DNA of 34,673 bases from an uncultured Clostridiaceae bacterium (GTDB lineage: Bacteria; Bacillota; Clostridia; Lachnospirales; Lachnospiraceae). Location of the stretch: the NCBI GenBank assembly GCA_902477765.1, contig CABSIM010000029.1:1-34673 (forward strand), written 5' to 3'. Positions 23,927 through 32,448 of the stretch are shown one piece after another. The first letter of the stretch is position 1. Every line of letters begins with the position of its first letter. The notes under the pieces were generated by a model. That model had not been told where the DNA came from and made no database searches. It saw only the letters and a list, made by a program, of their open reading frames with translations. A program made the translations under genes and the position numbers.

Positions 23927-24004
23927 GAGAGGAATCACGTTTCACAGGACCGCGGAAAGCAAGAAAAAAGCAAGGTTTCCGTCTGAACCTGCCGGAGTTT
24001 TTTA

Positions 24005-24013
24005 TGGTATGAT
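24005..24013 (+). promoter_or_regulatory. Possible extended -10 promoter of the first P-ATPase gene
   Basis: TGG-TATGAT matches an extended -10 element; no good -35 is seen. If real, it overlaps an ATG at 24009 and supports initiation at the TTG at 24042. Confidence 0.35.
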
Positions 24014-24041
24014 AAGAACAAATCAGGCGGAGGTGGAGACA

Positions 24042-26696
24042 TTGAATGAAAATCATATCGTTCACCGGAGGGTGCTCGATTATGCATATGCAGACACAGA
24101 TACGCTGTTCCGGGATTTTGAGATTTCCCGGCAGGGCTACAGCGATGAGCAGGTGGAAAAAAGCCGTGCCCGGTTCGGGAAAAATATTCTGACAGGCAGG
24201 GCATCGGACACGGTATTCTACCGTCTGAGAAGGGCATTCATCAATCCATTTGCGGTTATTCTTCTTGTACTGGCAAGTATTTCGTTTGTGACAGATGTGC
24301 TTCTTGCATCAAATTTCAGCCGTGACATGACCACGGTGGTGATTATTCTATGCATGCTGCTGATCAGCGGCATCATACGTTTCATTCAGGAAATGCGGGC
24401 GAAACGCATTGCGGACCGTCTGACGGGAATGATCGCATCCAATGTACTGGTGCGCAGGAACGGCAGATGGACGGGGATTTCCTCAACAGAGCTGGTGGTG
24501 GGGGACTGGGTCCGGCTGTCGGCAGGAGACCGTGTTCCGGCTGATATCCGGCTGACGGCAGTGAGCGATCTGTTCGTTTCCCAGTCAGTCATCACAGGAG
24601 AAAGCGCGGTGCTGGAGAAAAATACCCGCATTCCTGTTCATGGACGGACCGGCTCTTATGCGGAATACAGCAACATGGTCTTTATGGGTTCATCCGTCAC
24701 CGGAGGCAGCGGTGAGGGAATTGTGCTTGCAGTGGGAAGAGATACCGTCTACGGCGGCTTTTCAGCGGCAGAATCCGGGCTGAAAAAAGGCTTTGACCAG
24801 GGAGCGAATTCCATTGCATGGGTGCTCATCCGTTTTATGGCAGTTCTGATTCCGGTGGTATTTATCGCCTGCGGACTGACCAAAGACAGCTGGTTTTCCG
24901 CGTTTCTGTTTGCGCTGTCCGTGGCTGTGGGACTGACTCCGGAAATGCTTCCCATGGTGATCAGCGCGTGTCTGGCCAAGGGAAGTGCGGCCATGGGGAA
25001 AAAACAGACCGTGGTAAAAAACATGAATGCCATGCAGGGATTCGGAAGCATGGACATTCTGTGTGTGGATAAAACCGGAACTCTGACCGGTGACACCATT
25101 CTTCTGGAGTACTACATGGACATTCTGGGCAACGAGAGTCAGAAGGTCCTGGATCTCGCCTATCTCAACAGTCTGTACCATACAGGCGTCAGGAATCATC
25201 TGGACAATGCAGTTCTCAGATACCGGAATATGCCGGGCAGCGAAGCGCATTTCCGGGAACTGGCGGAACAATACCGGAAGCTGGATGAGCTTCCCTTTGA
25301 CTATGAACGGAGAATTGCCAGCATTCTTGTGAAAAACGGGGAAGAGAATCTGCTTGTTGTCAAAGGAAGCGTCGACGAAGTATGCAGCCGGTGCAGCCGC
25401 GCGGAATACAGAGGCAGGCGCTGCTTCATGGAGTCCGATGGAAGGGCAGGCGTTCATGCCGTTGTGGATGAGATGCTGGAAGACGGAATGAAGGTTCTGG
25501 CGGTGGCCTGTAAACCTCTGGAACGGGAACAGCTGGAACCGGAGGATGAAAAGGATCTGATTCTTCTGGGATATCTTGGCTTTTTTGATGCGCCAAGACA
25601 GACTGCGGCCGCGGCCATCGGCAGGCTGCAGAAACTTCATGTGGGAATCCGGGTGCTGACCGGAGATCAGAGGGATACAGCCGTCTCCATCTGCCGGCGG
25701 CTTGGGATTGATACGGCACAGACCCTGACCGGACGGGAACTGGAATTGCTGACCGATAACGAGATTCCGGTGAAAATCGAGCGCACCACCGTGTTTGCGG
25801 AACTGTCACCCAAACAGAAGGTACAGATCCTGCAGGTGCTTCAGGCCAACGGCCATACGGTGGGCTTCCTTGGGGACGGAATGAACGATCTGCCTGCCAT
25901 GGCAGAGGCGGACGTGGGAATATCGGTGGATACCGCAGCGGAGGCGGTCAGGGAAAGTGCCGATGTGGTGCTGATGAAAAAAGACCTGAATGTACTGGAG
26001 GAAGGAATCCGGGAAGGCCGGAAAGCTTTTTCCAATGTATCCAAATACATCAGAATCACGGCATCCTCCAATTTCGGCAACATTTTTTCCATTGTGATTG
26101 CCGGGGTGTTTCTTCCGTTTTTCCCCATGACTTCTGTACAGCTTCTGCTGCTGAATCTGCTGTACGATATTCTGTGTCTTGTTCTGCCGTGGGATCATGT
26201 GGATCAGGAGACATGCGCACGGCCGCTGGAATGGTCCGGCAGAACCCTGGGACGTTTCATGCGGTTCTTCGGACCCATCAGTTCTTTTTTTGATATCCTC
26301 ACCTTTGGATATCTGTTTTTTATTCTCTGTCCGGAAGTATGCGGAGGAAGCTTTGCTTTCCTGGCAGGCAGGGATGAGCAGCTCCGTTTTGTGGCCATGT
26401 TTCAGACCGGATGGTTTCTGGAATCCATGTGGACGCAGGTGCTGATCCTTCACCTGCTGCGCACGCCCCAAGTGCCGCTGGTTCAGAGCCGGCCTTCACG
26501 TCCGGTGATGGCCGTCACGCTGCTGGGAACGCTGCTGTTTACCATTCTGACGTTTACCGCCGCAGGGTCTCTGGTTGGACTGACAGCCATGCCTCCTTCC
26601 TATTTCGGGTTCCTGACCATAATCGTACTGCTGTATCTGCTCTGGGTCATGCTGGCCAAAAAATGGTATATCGGCCGGTATCATGAGCTGCTTTGA
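24042..26696 (+). CDS. Magnesium-type P-type ATPase (MgtA-like), first paralogue
   Basis: MgtA-type pumps (P-type IIIB) import Mg2+ at the cost of ATP. The 884-residue protein is close to E. coli MgtA in length. In order it has a cytoplasmic N-terminus, SVITGES (actuator loop) and the M4 motif GLTPEMLPMV typical of MgtA. The phosphorylation site CVDKTGTLTGDT (Asp 343), GDGMNDLPAM (hinge) and about ten spans ending WYIGRYHELL follow. The TTG start at 24042 is preferred because GGAGG lies 8 nt upstream; an ATG at 24009 has only a distant GGAG and lies in a possible promoter. The stop is 17 nt before the winged-helix gene. The second copy is at 27829. Mg2+ is inferred from family motifs. Confidence 0.9.
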   Translation: MNENHIVHRRVLDYAYADTDTLFRDFEISRQGYSDEQVEKSRARFGKNILTGRASDTVFYRLRRAFINPFAVILLVLASISFVTDVLLASNFSRDMTTVVIILCMLLISGIIRFIQEMRAKRIADRLTGMIASNVLVRRNGRWTGISSTELVVGDWVRLSAGDRVPADIRLTAVSDLFVSQSVITGESAVLEKNTRIPVHGRTGSYAEYSNMVFMGSSVTGGSGEGIVLAVGRDTVYGGFSAAESGLKKGFDQGANSIAWVLIRFMAVLIPVVFIACGLTKDSWFSAFLFALSVAVGLTPEMLPMVISACLAKGSAAMGKKQTVVKNMNAMQGFGSMDILCVDKTGTLTGDTILLEYYMDILGNESQKVLDLAYLNSLYHTGVRNHLDNAVLRYRNMPGSEAHFRELAEQYRKLDELPFDYERRIASILVKNGEENLLVVKGSVDEVCSRCSRAEYRGRRCFMESDGRAGVHAVVDEMLEDGMKVLAVACKPLEREQLEPEDEKDLILLGYLGFFDAPRQTAAAAIGRLQKLHVGIRVLTGDQRDTAVSICRRLGIDTAQTLTGRELELLTDNEIPVKIERTTVFAELSPKQKVQILQVLQANGHTVGFLGDGMNDLPAMAEADVGISVDTAAEAVRESADVVLMKKDLNVLEEGIREGRKAFSNVSKYIRITASSNFGNIFSIVIAGVFLPFFPMTSVQLLLLNLLYDILCLVLPWDHVDQETCARPLEWSGRTLGRFMRFFGPISSFFDILTFGYLFFILCPEVCGGSFAFLAGRDEQLRFVAMFQTGWFLESMWTQVLILHLLRTPQVPLVQSRPSRPVMAVTLLGTLLFTILTFTAAGSLVGLTAMPPSYFGFLTIIVLLYLLWVMLAKKWYIGRYHELL

Positions 26697-26713
26697 GAAA
26701 GGAGGGACCTGGG

Positions 26714-27211
26714 ATGAAAAAACATGTTGGTTTTGTCAGTCTGGATTCCTCCCTTGCAGGATGGCTTTCAGAGAAACTGCGTATCTCAGCACCGGACACT
26801 CCTGCCGCCGGGGAACTGATGGAAGGACTTGCGGAACTGATGGACGGCAGATCCAGCTCCCTCATTCTGGAACTGGACGGGCAGCAGCCTTCACCGCCTG
26901 CCGGCAGCATGATCCGCTGCGGGGCGCTTTCCATTGATCTGAGGCTGCGCAGAGTCAACCGGGACGGAACGGAAATCTCGCTGACACCCAAAGAGTTTGA
27001 TATTCTGTATTTTCTGGCCCGCAACCGGGGAGAGGTGTTTACCAAAGAACAGATCTATCAGGCTGTGTGGGAAAATGATTACCTGCTGGATGACAGCAAT
27101 ATCATGGCCTTTATCAGAAAACTCCGGAAGAAAATTGAACCGGATCCGGATGCCCCCAGATATATCCTGACCATCTGGGGCATCGGGTATAAATTCAACG
27201 ACAGGCTGTAA
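26714..27211 (+). CDS. Winged-helix regulator (OmpR/PhoB-type DNA-binding domain) without a recognisable receiver
   Basis: The C-terminal 100 of 165 residues form an OmpR/PhoB-type winged helix: ISLTPKEFDILYFLARNRGE, then EQIYQAVWENDYLLDDSNIM, FIRKLRKKIEP and YILTIWGIGYKF. The first 60 residues (KKHVGFVSLDSSLAGWLSEK onward) are far shorter than a 120-residue receiver and show no phospho-accepting Asp context, so phosphorelay control is unlikely. AAAGGAGG lies about 8 nt before the ATG at 26714; an ATG at 26693 would overlap the ATPase stop. No histidine kinase gene is present. Lying between two Mg2+-type pumps, it probably regulates them, perhaps by sensing ion or pump state, which is inference. 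A strong terminator follows. Confidence 0.85.
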   Translation: MKKHVGFVSLDSSLAGWLSEKLRISAPDTPAAGELMEGLAELMDGRSSSLILELDGQQPSPPAGSMIRCGALSIDLRLRRVNRDGTEISLTPKEFDILYFLARNRGEVFTKEQIYQAVWENDYLLDDSNIMAFIRKLRKKIEPDPDAPRYILTIWGIGYKFNDRL

Positions 27212-27227
27212 TTGAAATTCCTTACTG

Positions 27228-27281
27228 AATCGCAAGAAATTCGCAAGGTTTTAACCATGTGATTTTTCCTGCGATTTTTTT
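27228..27281 (+). terminator. Rho-independent terminator after the winged-helix gene
   Basis: AATCGCA pairs with TGCGATT and inner AGAAA with TTTTC, followed by T7. It separates the first ATPase-regulator pair from the genes that follow. Confidence 0.75.
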
Positions 27282-27319
27282 ATTATACAGGAGACGCCGT
27301 TCCATGTATAACACAATGC

Positions 27320-27409
27320 TCCCTGGGGAGCGCACTGCAGCGGAAAGGAAAATGCCGCTGCAGCGGCCTTCCTCAGGGGGGAGAATTCCGCAGTGGGGAC
27401 CCCCTTTTT
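27320..27409 (+). promoter_or_regulatory. Structured leader with terminator-like hairpin before DUF3784 and second P-ATPase
   Basis: Three hairpins lie in series: GCTCC-CTGG-GGAGC (27318-27331), CTGCAGCGG paired with CCGCTGCAG (27336-27363, perfect 9-bp stem) and GGGGG paired with CCCCC followed by TTTTT (27376-27409). The CCGCAGT at 27389-27395 inside the last loop could pair with ACTGC.GG upstream, giving an alternative fold. This arrangement looks like an attenuator, but the Mg2+ M-box consensus was not found. The promoter was not identified. Confidence 0.45.
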
Positions 27410-27497
27410 ATACTGGCACAGGATAAAAGGAGGAACCGTCTGCCGGGATGTACCTGGAACCCGCCGAAAAACAATTTTCAGGGAAGGAGAGTGCAGC

Positions 27498-27809
27498 ATG
27501 GATTTTACCTGTATATTTTTTGGAATTCTTTTTGTGATCTCGGGACTCTGGTTTGCCTGCGGGAAAGGACACATTCATCTGGCTGCGTGGAAACATATGC
27601 CGCAGGAAGAAAAAGATAAGATCAGAATCAGACCTCTCTGCCGCAATATCGGTGAGATCATTGCTCTGAGCGGCATTATTTTTCTGTTCAAGGGGTTTTG
27701 GACAGGGTTTGAAAATCACTGGTTTGCGGCTGCAATGACCGGCTGGCTGGTCATCGCGGGAATTGATGTTGTCTACATAGCAAAAAGCCGGCGCTATTGC
27801 CGTAATTAA
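27498..27809 (+). CDS. DUF3784-family small membrane protein
   Basis: This 103-residue protein has three hydrophobic spans (FTCIFFGILFVISGLWFACG, IGEIIALSGIIFLFKGF and MTGWLVIAGIDVVYIA). Its conserved cytoplasmic stretch KHMPQEEKDKIRIRPLCRNIG is typical of the DUF3784 family in Firmicutes, whose function is unknown to me. AAGGAGA lies 7 nt before the ATG at 27498; an in-frame ATG at 27393 would start inside the leader hairpins and is rejected. It ends 19 nt before the second P-ATPase gene, so both are made together. A role as a pump partner or regulator is possible but only inferred from position. Confidence 0.78.
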   Translation: MDFTCIFFGILFVISGLWFACGKGHIHLAAWKHMPQEEKDKIRIRPLCRNIGEIIALSGIIFLFKGFWTGFENHWFAAAMTGWLVIAGIDVVYIAKSRRYCRN

Positions 27810-27828
27810 ATTCAAGGAGGTAAGACCG

Positions 27829-30594
27829 ATGAGCAGAAAAAATGAACGTATCATGGCCCGTCAGGCGGCAGAAAAAGCTGTTGTCCGCGACAGGCAGAAC
27901 CGCCGCATCCAGCATGCGGCAGAAACTCCCATAAAGACGGTTCTGGAAGAGCTCCATACCGCGCTTTGCGGTCTTGATGCCGAAACGGTAATCAGCAACC
28001 GCAGTATGTATGGAAATAACAGAGTGACCCATGAGAAGAAGAAATCTCTGGCAAAACGGCTGGCCGGTGCATTTGTGAATCCCTTTACCGCCATTCTGTT
28101 CTGTCTGGCTCTTGTTTCCACAATGACAGATATGATTTTCCCGAGTTTTTCTCTTTTCGGAAGTGTCCCGGAAGATTTTGACTGTCTGACAGTGGTGATC
28201 ATTCTCACAATGGTACTGATTTCCGGAACGCTGCGTTTCGTGCAGGAATCCAGAAGCGGCAATGCGGCGGAAAAACTGCTGGCCATGATCACCACCACGT
28301 GTACGGTGACGCGCAGAGGAAAAGAAAAGACAGAACTTCCCATGGATGATCTGGTGGCCGGTGATATTGTGCATCTGTCTGCCGGTGATATGATTCCGGC
28401 GGATGTGCGCATTCTGGAGGCCAGGGATCTGTTTGTCAGTCAGTCGGGTCTTACAGGGGAAAGTGAACCCGTGGAAAAAACGCCCTGTGTCAGCAGTCCG
28501 CAGGAAAACATAACGGATTATTCCAACATTGCCTTTATGGGGAGCAATGTGGTTTCAGGAAGTGCCGCGGCTGTGGCAATATGCGTGGGTGATAACACTC
28601 TGTTTGGCTCCATGGCATCCGCCGTTGCGGGGGAAGCGGCAGAAACCAGTTTTACCAAAGGCGTCAATGCGGTTTCCTGGGTGCTGATCCGGTTTATGCT
28701 GGTTATGGTTCCGCTGGTCTTTTTTATCAACGGCATCACCAAAGGAGACTGGCTGGACGCCTTCCTGTTCGGCATTTCCGTGGCAGTCGGACTGACGCCG
28801 GAGATGCTGCCCATGATTGTGACCACCTGTCTGGCCAAGGGGGCGGTATCCATGAGCAGAAAACAGGCCATTGTCAAGAATCTCAATTCCATCCAGAATT
28901 TCGGAGCGATTGATATTCTGTGCACGGATAAGACCGGCACGCTGACCCGGGATAACGTTGTTCTGGAATATCATCTCAATGTAAACGGAGAAGACGATAC
29001 GAGAGTGCTGCGCCATGCGTATCTCAACAGCTATTTTCAGACCGGCTACAGGAATCTGATGGACCTTGCGATCATTCACAGGACGGAAGAGGCAGAAGCA
29101 GAAGATCCGGGACTGACAGATCTGTCGGAGAACTATGTGAAAGTAGATGAAATCCCGTTTGACTTCAGCCGCAGGCGTCTGACCACGGTCGTCCAGGACA
29201 AGAACGGGAAAACACAGATGGTCACCAAAGGGGCTGTGGAGGAGATGCTTTCCATCTGTTCATTTGCCGAATACGACGGAGAGGTACAGCCGCTGACCGA
29301 CGAAGTGCGGCGCCGCATTCTTGAAACCGTGGATGATCTCAATGACAAGGGATTCCGTGTTCTTGCCATTGCACAGAAAAGCAATCCGTCTCCGGCAGGC
29401 TCCTTCGGCGCAGAGGATGAGAGAGATATGGTGCTGATGGGATACCTGGCTTTCCTGGATCCGCCCAAGGAATCTGCCGCGGATGCTGTCAGGGCACTGA
29501 AAAATCATGGCGTGGTCACAAAAATTCTGACCGGAGACAATGACAAAGTGACCCGCACCATCTGCAGACAGGTGGGCCTGAAGGTTCCCAACATGCTGCT
29601 TGGATCCGATCTGGAAAAAATGAATGATGCGGAGCTGGCCAGAGCAGCGGAAGATACGGATGTGTTTGCAAAGCTGACGCCGGATCAGAAGGCGCGTGTG
29701 GTTTCTGTTCTGCGGGAAAACGGACACACGGTCGGGTTCATGGGCGACGGAATCAACGATGCCGCTGCAATGAAAGCTTCTGACATCGGTATTTCGGTGG
29801 ACACCGCCGTGGATGTGGCAAAGGAGTCTGCCGACATCATTCTTCTGGAAAAGGATCTGATGGTTCTGGAACAGGGAATCATAGAAGGCCGGAAGACGTA
29901 TGCCAACATGATCAAGTATATCAAGATGACGGCATCCTCCAATTTCGGCAATATGTTTTCAGTGCTGGCGGCTTCCGCACTGCTGCCGTTCCTGCCGATG
30001 ATGAGTGTGCACCTGATTTTTCTCAACCTGATCTATGACCTTTCCTGTACGGCAATTCCCTGGGATAACGTGGATGAGGAGTTTATCGCCAGACCCAGAA
30101 AATGGGATGCGTCCAGCGTCGGAAGCTTCATGATCTGGCTCGGACCGACCAGTTCCATTTTTGATTTCACTACATACCTGTTCATGTATTTCGTATTCTG
30201 CCCTCTGTTTGTTTCTGGCGGTGCCCTGTTCAACAGCCTGCCTTCTCATTTCAGCGGAGCAGAGCTGGCACTGATGCAGGAAAAATACATCGGAATGTTC
30301 CAGGCCGGATGGTTTGTGGAATCCATGTGGAGCCAGACCCTGGTGATTCATATGATCCGCACGTCCAGACTGCCGTTTATCCAGAGCCGTGCCTCCGCGC
30401 CGCTGACGCTGCTGACACTCACCGGAATTGCGGTGCTGACAGCGATTCCGTTTACACCGCTGGGAACCGCGCTGGGCTTCACGGCCCTTCCTGCCGTTTA
30501 TTTTGCGTATCTGATTCCATGCATTCTGCTGTATATGATACTGGCAACCAGCCTGAAAAAAGCCTATGTGCGGCACTATGGAGAATTACTTTAA
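27829..30594 (+). CDS. mgtA: Magnesium-type P-type ATPase (MgtA-like), second paralogue
   Basis: This is the second MgtA-type pump of the island, 921 residues. It shares every block with the first: SGLTGES (actuator), GLTPEMLPMI in M4, CTDKTGTLTRDN (phosphorylated Asp 367), GDGINDAAAM and ISVDTAVDVAKESADIILLE. The C-terminus YVRHYGELL matches the first copy's YIGRYHELL. Its N-terminal 50 residues are longer and very basic (KNERIMARQAAEKAVVRDRQ). AGGAGG lies 8 nt before the ATG. It follows the DUF3784 gene by 19 nt and is followed 17 nt later by a 55-residue membrane protein gene. Its N-terminus is more like standard MgtA than the first copy, so this one carries the symbol. Two unlike pumps may answer different Mg2+ levels. 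Confidence 0.92.
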   Translation: MSRKNERIMARQAAEKAVVRDRQNRRIQHAAETPIKTVLEELHTALCGLDAETVISNRSMYGNNRVTHEKKKSLAKRLAGAFVNPFTAILFCLALVSTMTDMIFPSFSLFGSVPEDFDCLTVVIILTMVLISGTLRFVQESRSGNAAEKLLAMITTTCTVTRRGKEKTELPMDDLVAGDIVHLSAGDMIPADVRILEARDLFVSQSGLTGESEPVEKTPCVSSPQENITDYSNIAFMGSNVVSGSAAAVAICVGDNTLFGSMASAVAGEAAETSFTKGVNAVSWVLIRFMLVMVPLVFFINGITKGDWLDAFLFGISVAVGLTPEMLPMIVTTCLAKGAVSMSRKQAIVKNLNSIQNFGAIDILCTDKTGTLTRDNVVLEYHLNVNGEDDTRVLRHAYLNSYFQTGYRNLMDLAIIHRTEEAEAEDPGLTDLSENYVKVDEIPFDFSRRRLTTVVQDKNGKTQMVTKGAVEEMLSICSFAEYDGEVQPLTDEVRRRILETVDDLNDKGFRVLAIAQKSNPSPAGSFGAEDERDMVLMGYLAFLDPPKESAADAVRALKNHGVVTKILTGDNDKVTRTICRQVGLKVPNMLLGSDLEKMNDAELARAAEDTDVFAKLTPDQKARVVSVLRENGHTVGFMGDGINDAAAMKASDIGISVDTAVDVAKESADIILLEKDLMVLEQGIIEGRKTYANMIKYIKMTASSNFGNMFSVLAASALLPFLPMMSVHLIFLNLIYDLSCTAIPWDNVDEEFIARPRKWDASSVGSFMIWLGPTSSIFDFTTYLFMYFVFCPLFVSGGALFNSLPSHFSGAELALMQEKYIGMFQAGWFVESMWSQTLVIHMIRTSRLPFIQSRASAPLTLLTLTGIAVLTAIPFTPLGTALGFTALPAVYFAYLIPCILLYMILATSLKKAYVRHYGELL

Positions 30595-30611
30595 ATAAGG
30601 AGGATATGGGT

Positions 30612-30779
30612 ATGAACTGGGAAAAAATCTGGACCGATCTGCTGGGGCATTCTGCTCTGTGGGGAATTGACATGGGGTTCTGGGCGGCAATGGCCGGTGT
30701 GATTCTCATTGTGATTCTGATGAATGCAGTATTCTGGGGAATGAAACCGAAAAAGGAAAATGAGGAAAAGAAAGCTTAG
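30612..30779 (+). CDS. Small single-span membrane protein coupled to the P-ATPase
   Basis: This 55-residue frame starts MNWEKIWTDLLGHSALWGID, has one span at about residues 21-43 (MGFWAAMAGVILIVILMNAV) and ends with a Lys/Glu-rich tail (KPKKENEEKKA). That implies an inside C-terminus. AAGGAGG lies 8 nt before the ATG at 30612, which is preferred over an ATG at 30606. The gene begins 17 nt after the second P-ATPase stop, so it belongs to that operon. The position recalls the small proteins MgtS and MgtR that act on Mg2+ pumps in enterobacteria, but no sequence similarity is claimed. A clean ribosome site and a typical hydrophobic pattern support a real gene. Confidence 0.7.
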   Translation: MNWEKIWTDLLGHSALWGIDMGFWAAMAGVILIVILMNAVFWGMKPKKENEEKKA

Positions 30780-30865
30780 CATGACATCAGCTGCTGTCCT
30801 GGCGGAGAGCCCGAGCAGACAGGGAATGAAGATGCGGACGGAGAAGAGGTTCTTTCTGCCTGAGT

Positions 30866-30879
30866 TTTTCTTAAGAAAA
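30866..30879. repeat. Perfect palindrome TTTTCTTAAGAAAA before the cell-wall protein gene
   Basis: A 14-bp perfect palindrome lies between the small membrane protein and the surface protein. The wider CTGA...TCAG flanks could make a terminator-like structure with the ATTTTT that follows. It could also be a regulator site. The rest of 30780-30927 shows nothing else clear. Confidence 0.4.
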
Positions 30880-30927
30880 GATTTCAGATTTTTGTAAGAG
30901 GAAAGTCAGGAATTTTTTGGATATATA

Positions 30928-30936
30928 TGATACAAT
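30928..30936 (+). promoter_or_regulatory. Candidate extended -10 promoter of the cell-wall-binding protein gene
   Basis: TGA-TACAAT is an extended -10 motif 64 nt before the start, in an A/T-rich stretch. No convincing -35 was found. Confidence 0.5.
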
Positions 30937-30999
30937 TCCAATATAGAAAGATAATAAAAAAGAAAATTCGGATTTGAAAGGATAAAGGAGGAAAACAGT

Positions 31000-32247
31000 A
31001 TGAAAAAGCTCAGATTGTACGGAACCTTATTTGCAGCCGCTCTTTTCAGCATGAGCATGGCAACAACAGCGATGGCAGCCTGGAGACAGGAAGGCAATGT
31101 CTGGAGATACTATAATGACAACAGCGGCCAGATGGCCAGGGATCAGTGGATTGAAACCGGAGGAAAATGGTATTACGTGAACTACGACGGTGCCATGCAG
31201 GTGAATACGCTGATTGATGATACCTATTATGTGGACGGCAGCGGCGTGATGGCTGCCAACACATGGGTTCTGATGAACGACAGCTGGGAGAATCATGCGG
31301 TATGGCGTTATTTCGGAAGCAACGGAAAAGCGTATGCCAACGGCTGGAAACAGGTAGGTGACAGCTGGTATCATTTCAGTGATACCATCATGGATACCGG
31401 ATGGCTGGATCTGGACGGGGATGTCTACTATCTGGGAAGTTCAGGTGCAATGACCACCGGCTGGAGAGAACTTCCGGATGAAAATGACGAATGGGGTGTA
31501 TGCTGGTATTATTTCAGTTCCAACGGAAAACGCGCTTCCGGCGGTGAAAAGTCCATCGGAGGAGAAACCTATATCTTTGATGATTACGGAAGAATGCTCT
31601 CCGGATGGGTATGCACATCCGATTATACCAGCACAGGCCGCGATGACCTTTCCACCAGCGATGTAAACGCTCTGAAGTATTTCAGGGAAGGCGGACAGGA
31701 AATGTCCGGATGGCGCTATCTTGCATCTCCGGATGACGCAGAAGAAAACTGGTACTATTTCCGTGACGGCCGGGCATATACGGCAGAATACAAGACCACT
31801 TCCGTGGGAGACGGTTATGGAATGGCAAAGATTCAGGGAGAAACCTACTGCTTTGACAGACAGGGCCGTATGATCACCGGTCTGGTGGAAATCAGTGACG
31901 GAAGAAAATTCTACTTCGACGATGACGGTCATATGAAAACAGGCCGTGTGGTAGTCAACGATGATGAGCACGACAACGAAGTTTTCTATTTTACCACAAC
32001 CGGTACCCTTGGTGACAAGGGAGACGGCTATACAGGCGTCAAGGACGGATACCTGTATGAAGAAGGCCTTCTGATCCGTGCGGAAGACGGAATGCGGTAT
32101 GAGAAAGTGTCCGTGGACGGCAAGGATTATCTGGTTAATGAGCAGGGCAAAGTAAAGACCAGCGGAACGGCCACCGATGCCGACGGTGTGAAGTATGAGG
32201 TAGAAAAGAAGTCAGACGGTTCCTACAGCATTCATGTAGTGAACTGA
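31000..32247 (+). CDS. Secreted choline-binding-like (cell-wall-binding repeat) protein
   Basis: The 415-residue protein has a signal peptide (MKKLRL then a hydrophobic core ending ATTAMA, cleavage after residue 26) and no LPXTG anchor. The mature part is mostly repeats of about 20 residues of the type G-x-W-Y-Y-x-x-x-x-G-x-M-x-x-x-W. Examples are GGKWYYVNYDGAMQ, DTYYVDGSGVMAANTW, SSGAMTTGWREL and GRKFYFDDDGHMKTG. Such repeats bind choline-decorated teichoic acid or other wall glycans. No catalytic domain is visible, so it is probably a surface adhesin or structural protein. The last 90 residues lack Trp repeats and end DGSYSIHVVN. AAGGAGG lies 8 nt before the ATG. It is monocistronic. Confidence 0.9.
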   Translation: MKKLRLYGTLFAAALFSMSMATTAMAAWRQEGNVWRYYNDNSGQMARDQWIETGGKWYYVNYDGAMQVNTLIDDTYYVDGSGVMAANTWVLMNDSWENHAVWRYFGSNGKAYANGWKQVGDSWYHFSDTIMDTGWLDLDGDVYYLGSSGAMTTGWRELPDENDEWGVCWYYFSSNGKRASGGEKSIGGETYIFDDYGRMLSGWVCTSDYTSTGRDDLSTSDVNALKYFREGGQEMSGWRYLASPDDAEENWYYFRDGRAYTAEYKTTSVGDGYGMAKIQGETYCFDRQGRMITGLVEISDGRKFYFDDDGHMKTGRVVVNDDEHDNEVFYFTTTGTLGDKGDGYTGVKDGYLYEEGLLIRAEDGMRYEKVSVDGKDYLVNEQGKVKTSGTATDADGVKYEVEKKSDGSYSIHVVN

Positions 32248-32354
32248 TGGAGCAGAAAAGGCTGTTCTGAAGTGACAGTTTTGGAAAGAAGCAGTGAGAA
32301 CAGAAAAGCAGCAGAATCATAAGAAAACTGCAGGAATACAGCAGAAGCAGGCAG

Positions 32355-32392
32355 GTGCCGCGGACTCCGGTCCGCGGCACTGTTTCTGTGCG
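32355..32392 (+). terminator. Rho-independent terminator after the cell-wall-binding protein gene
   Basis: GTGCCGCGGAC and its exact complement form an 11-bp stem with a TCCG loop, followed by TGTTTCTGTG. It is 107 nt after the stop; the stretch between holds no other recognisable feature. Confidence 0.82.
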
Positions 32393-32448
32393 GGGCCAAG
32401 TTCCCGCGGGATTTTCTGCCGGATGCGGATAAAATCTCTTTCTGAAAG

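Noticed and set aside
26693..26713. Earlier ATG for the winged-helix gene
   Set aside because: It overlaps the ATPase stop and lies before the AAAGGAGG that serves 26714.
27282..27420. M-box magnesium riboswitch
   Set aside because: Only a short GAGACGCC word matches; the ordered M-box segments are missing. Kept as an unknown leader.
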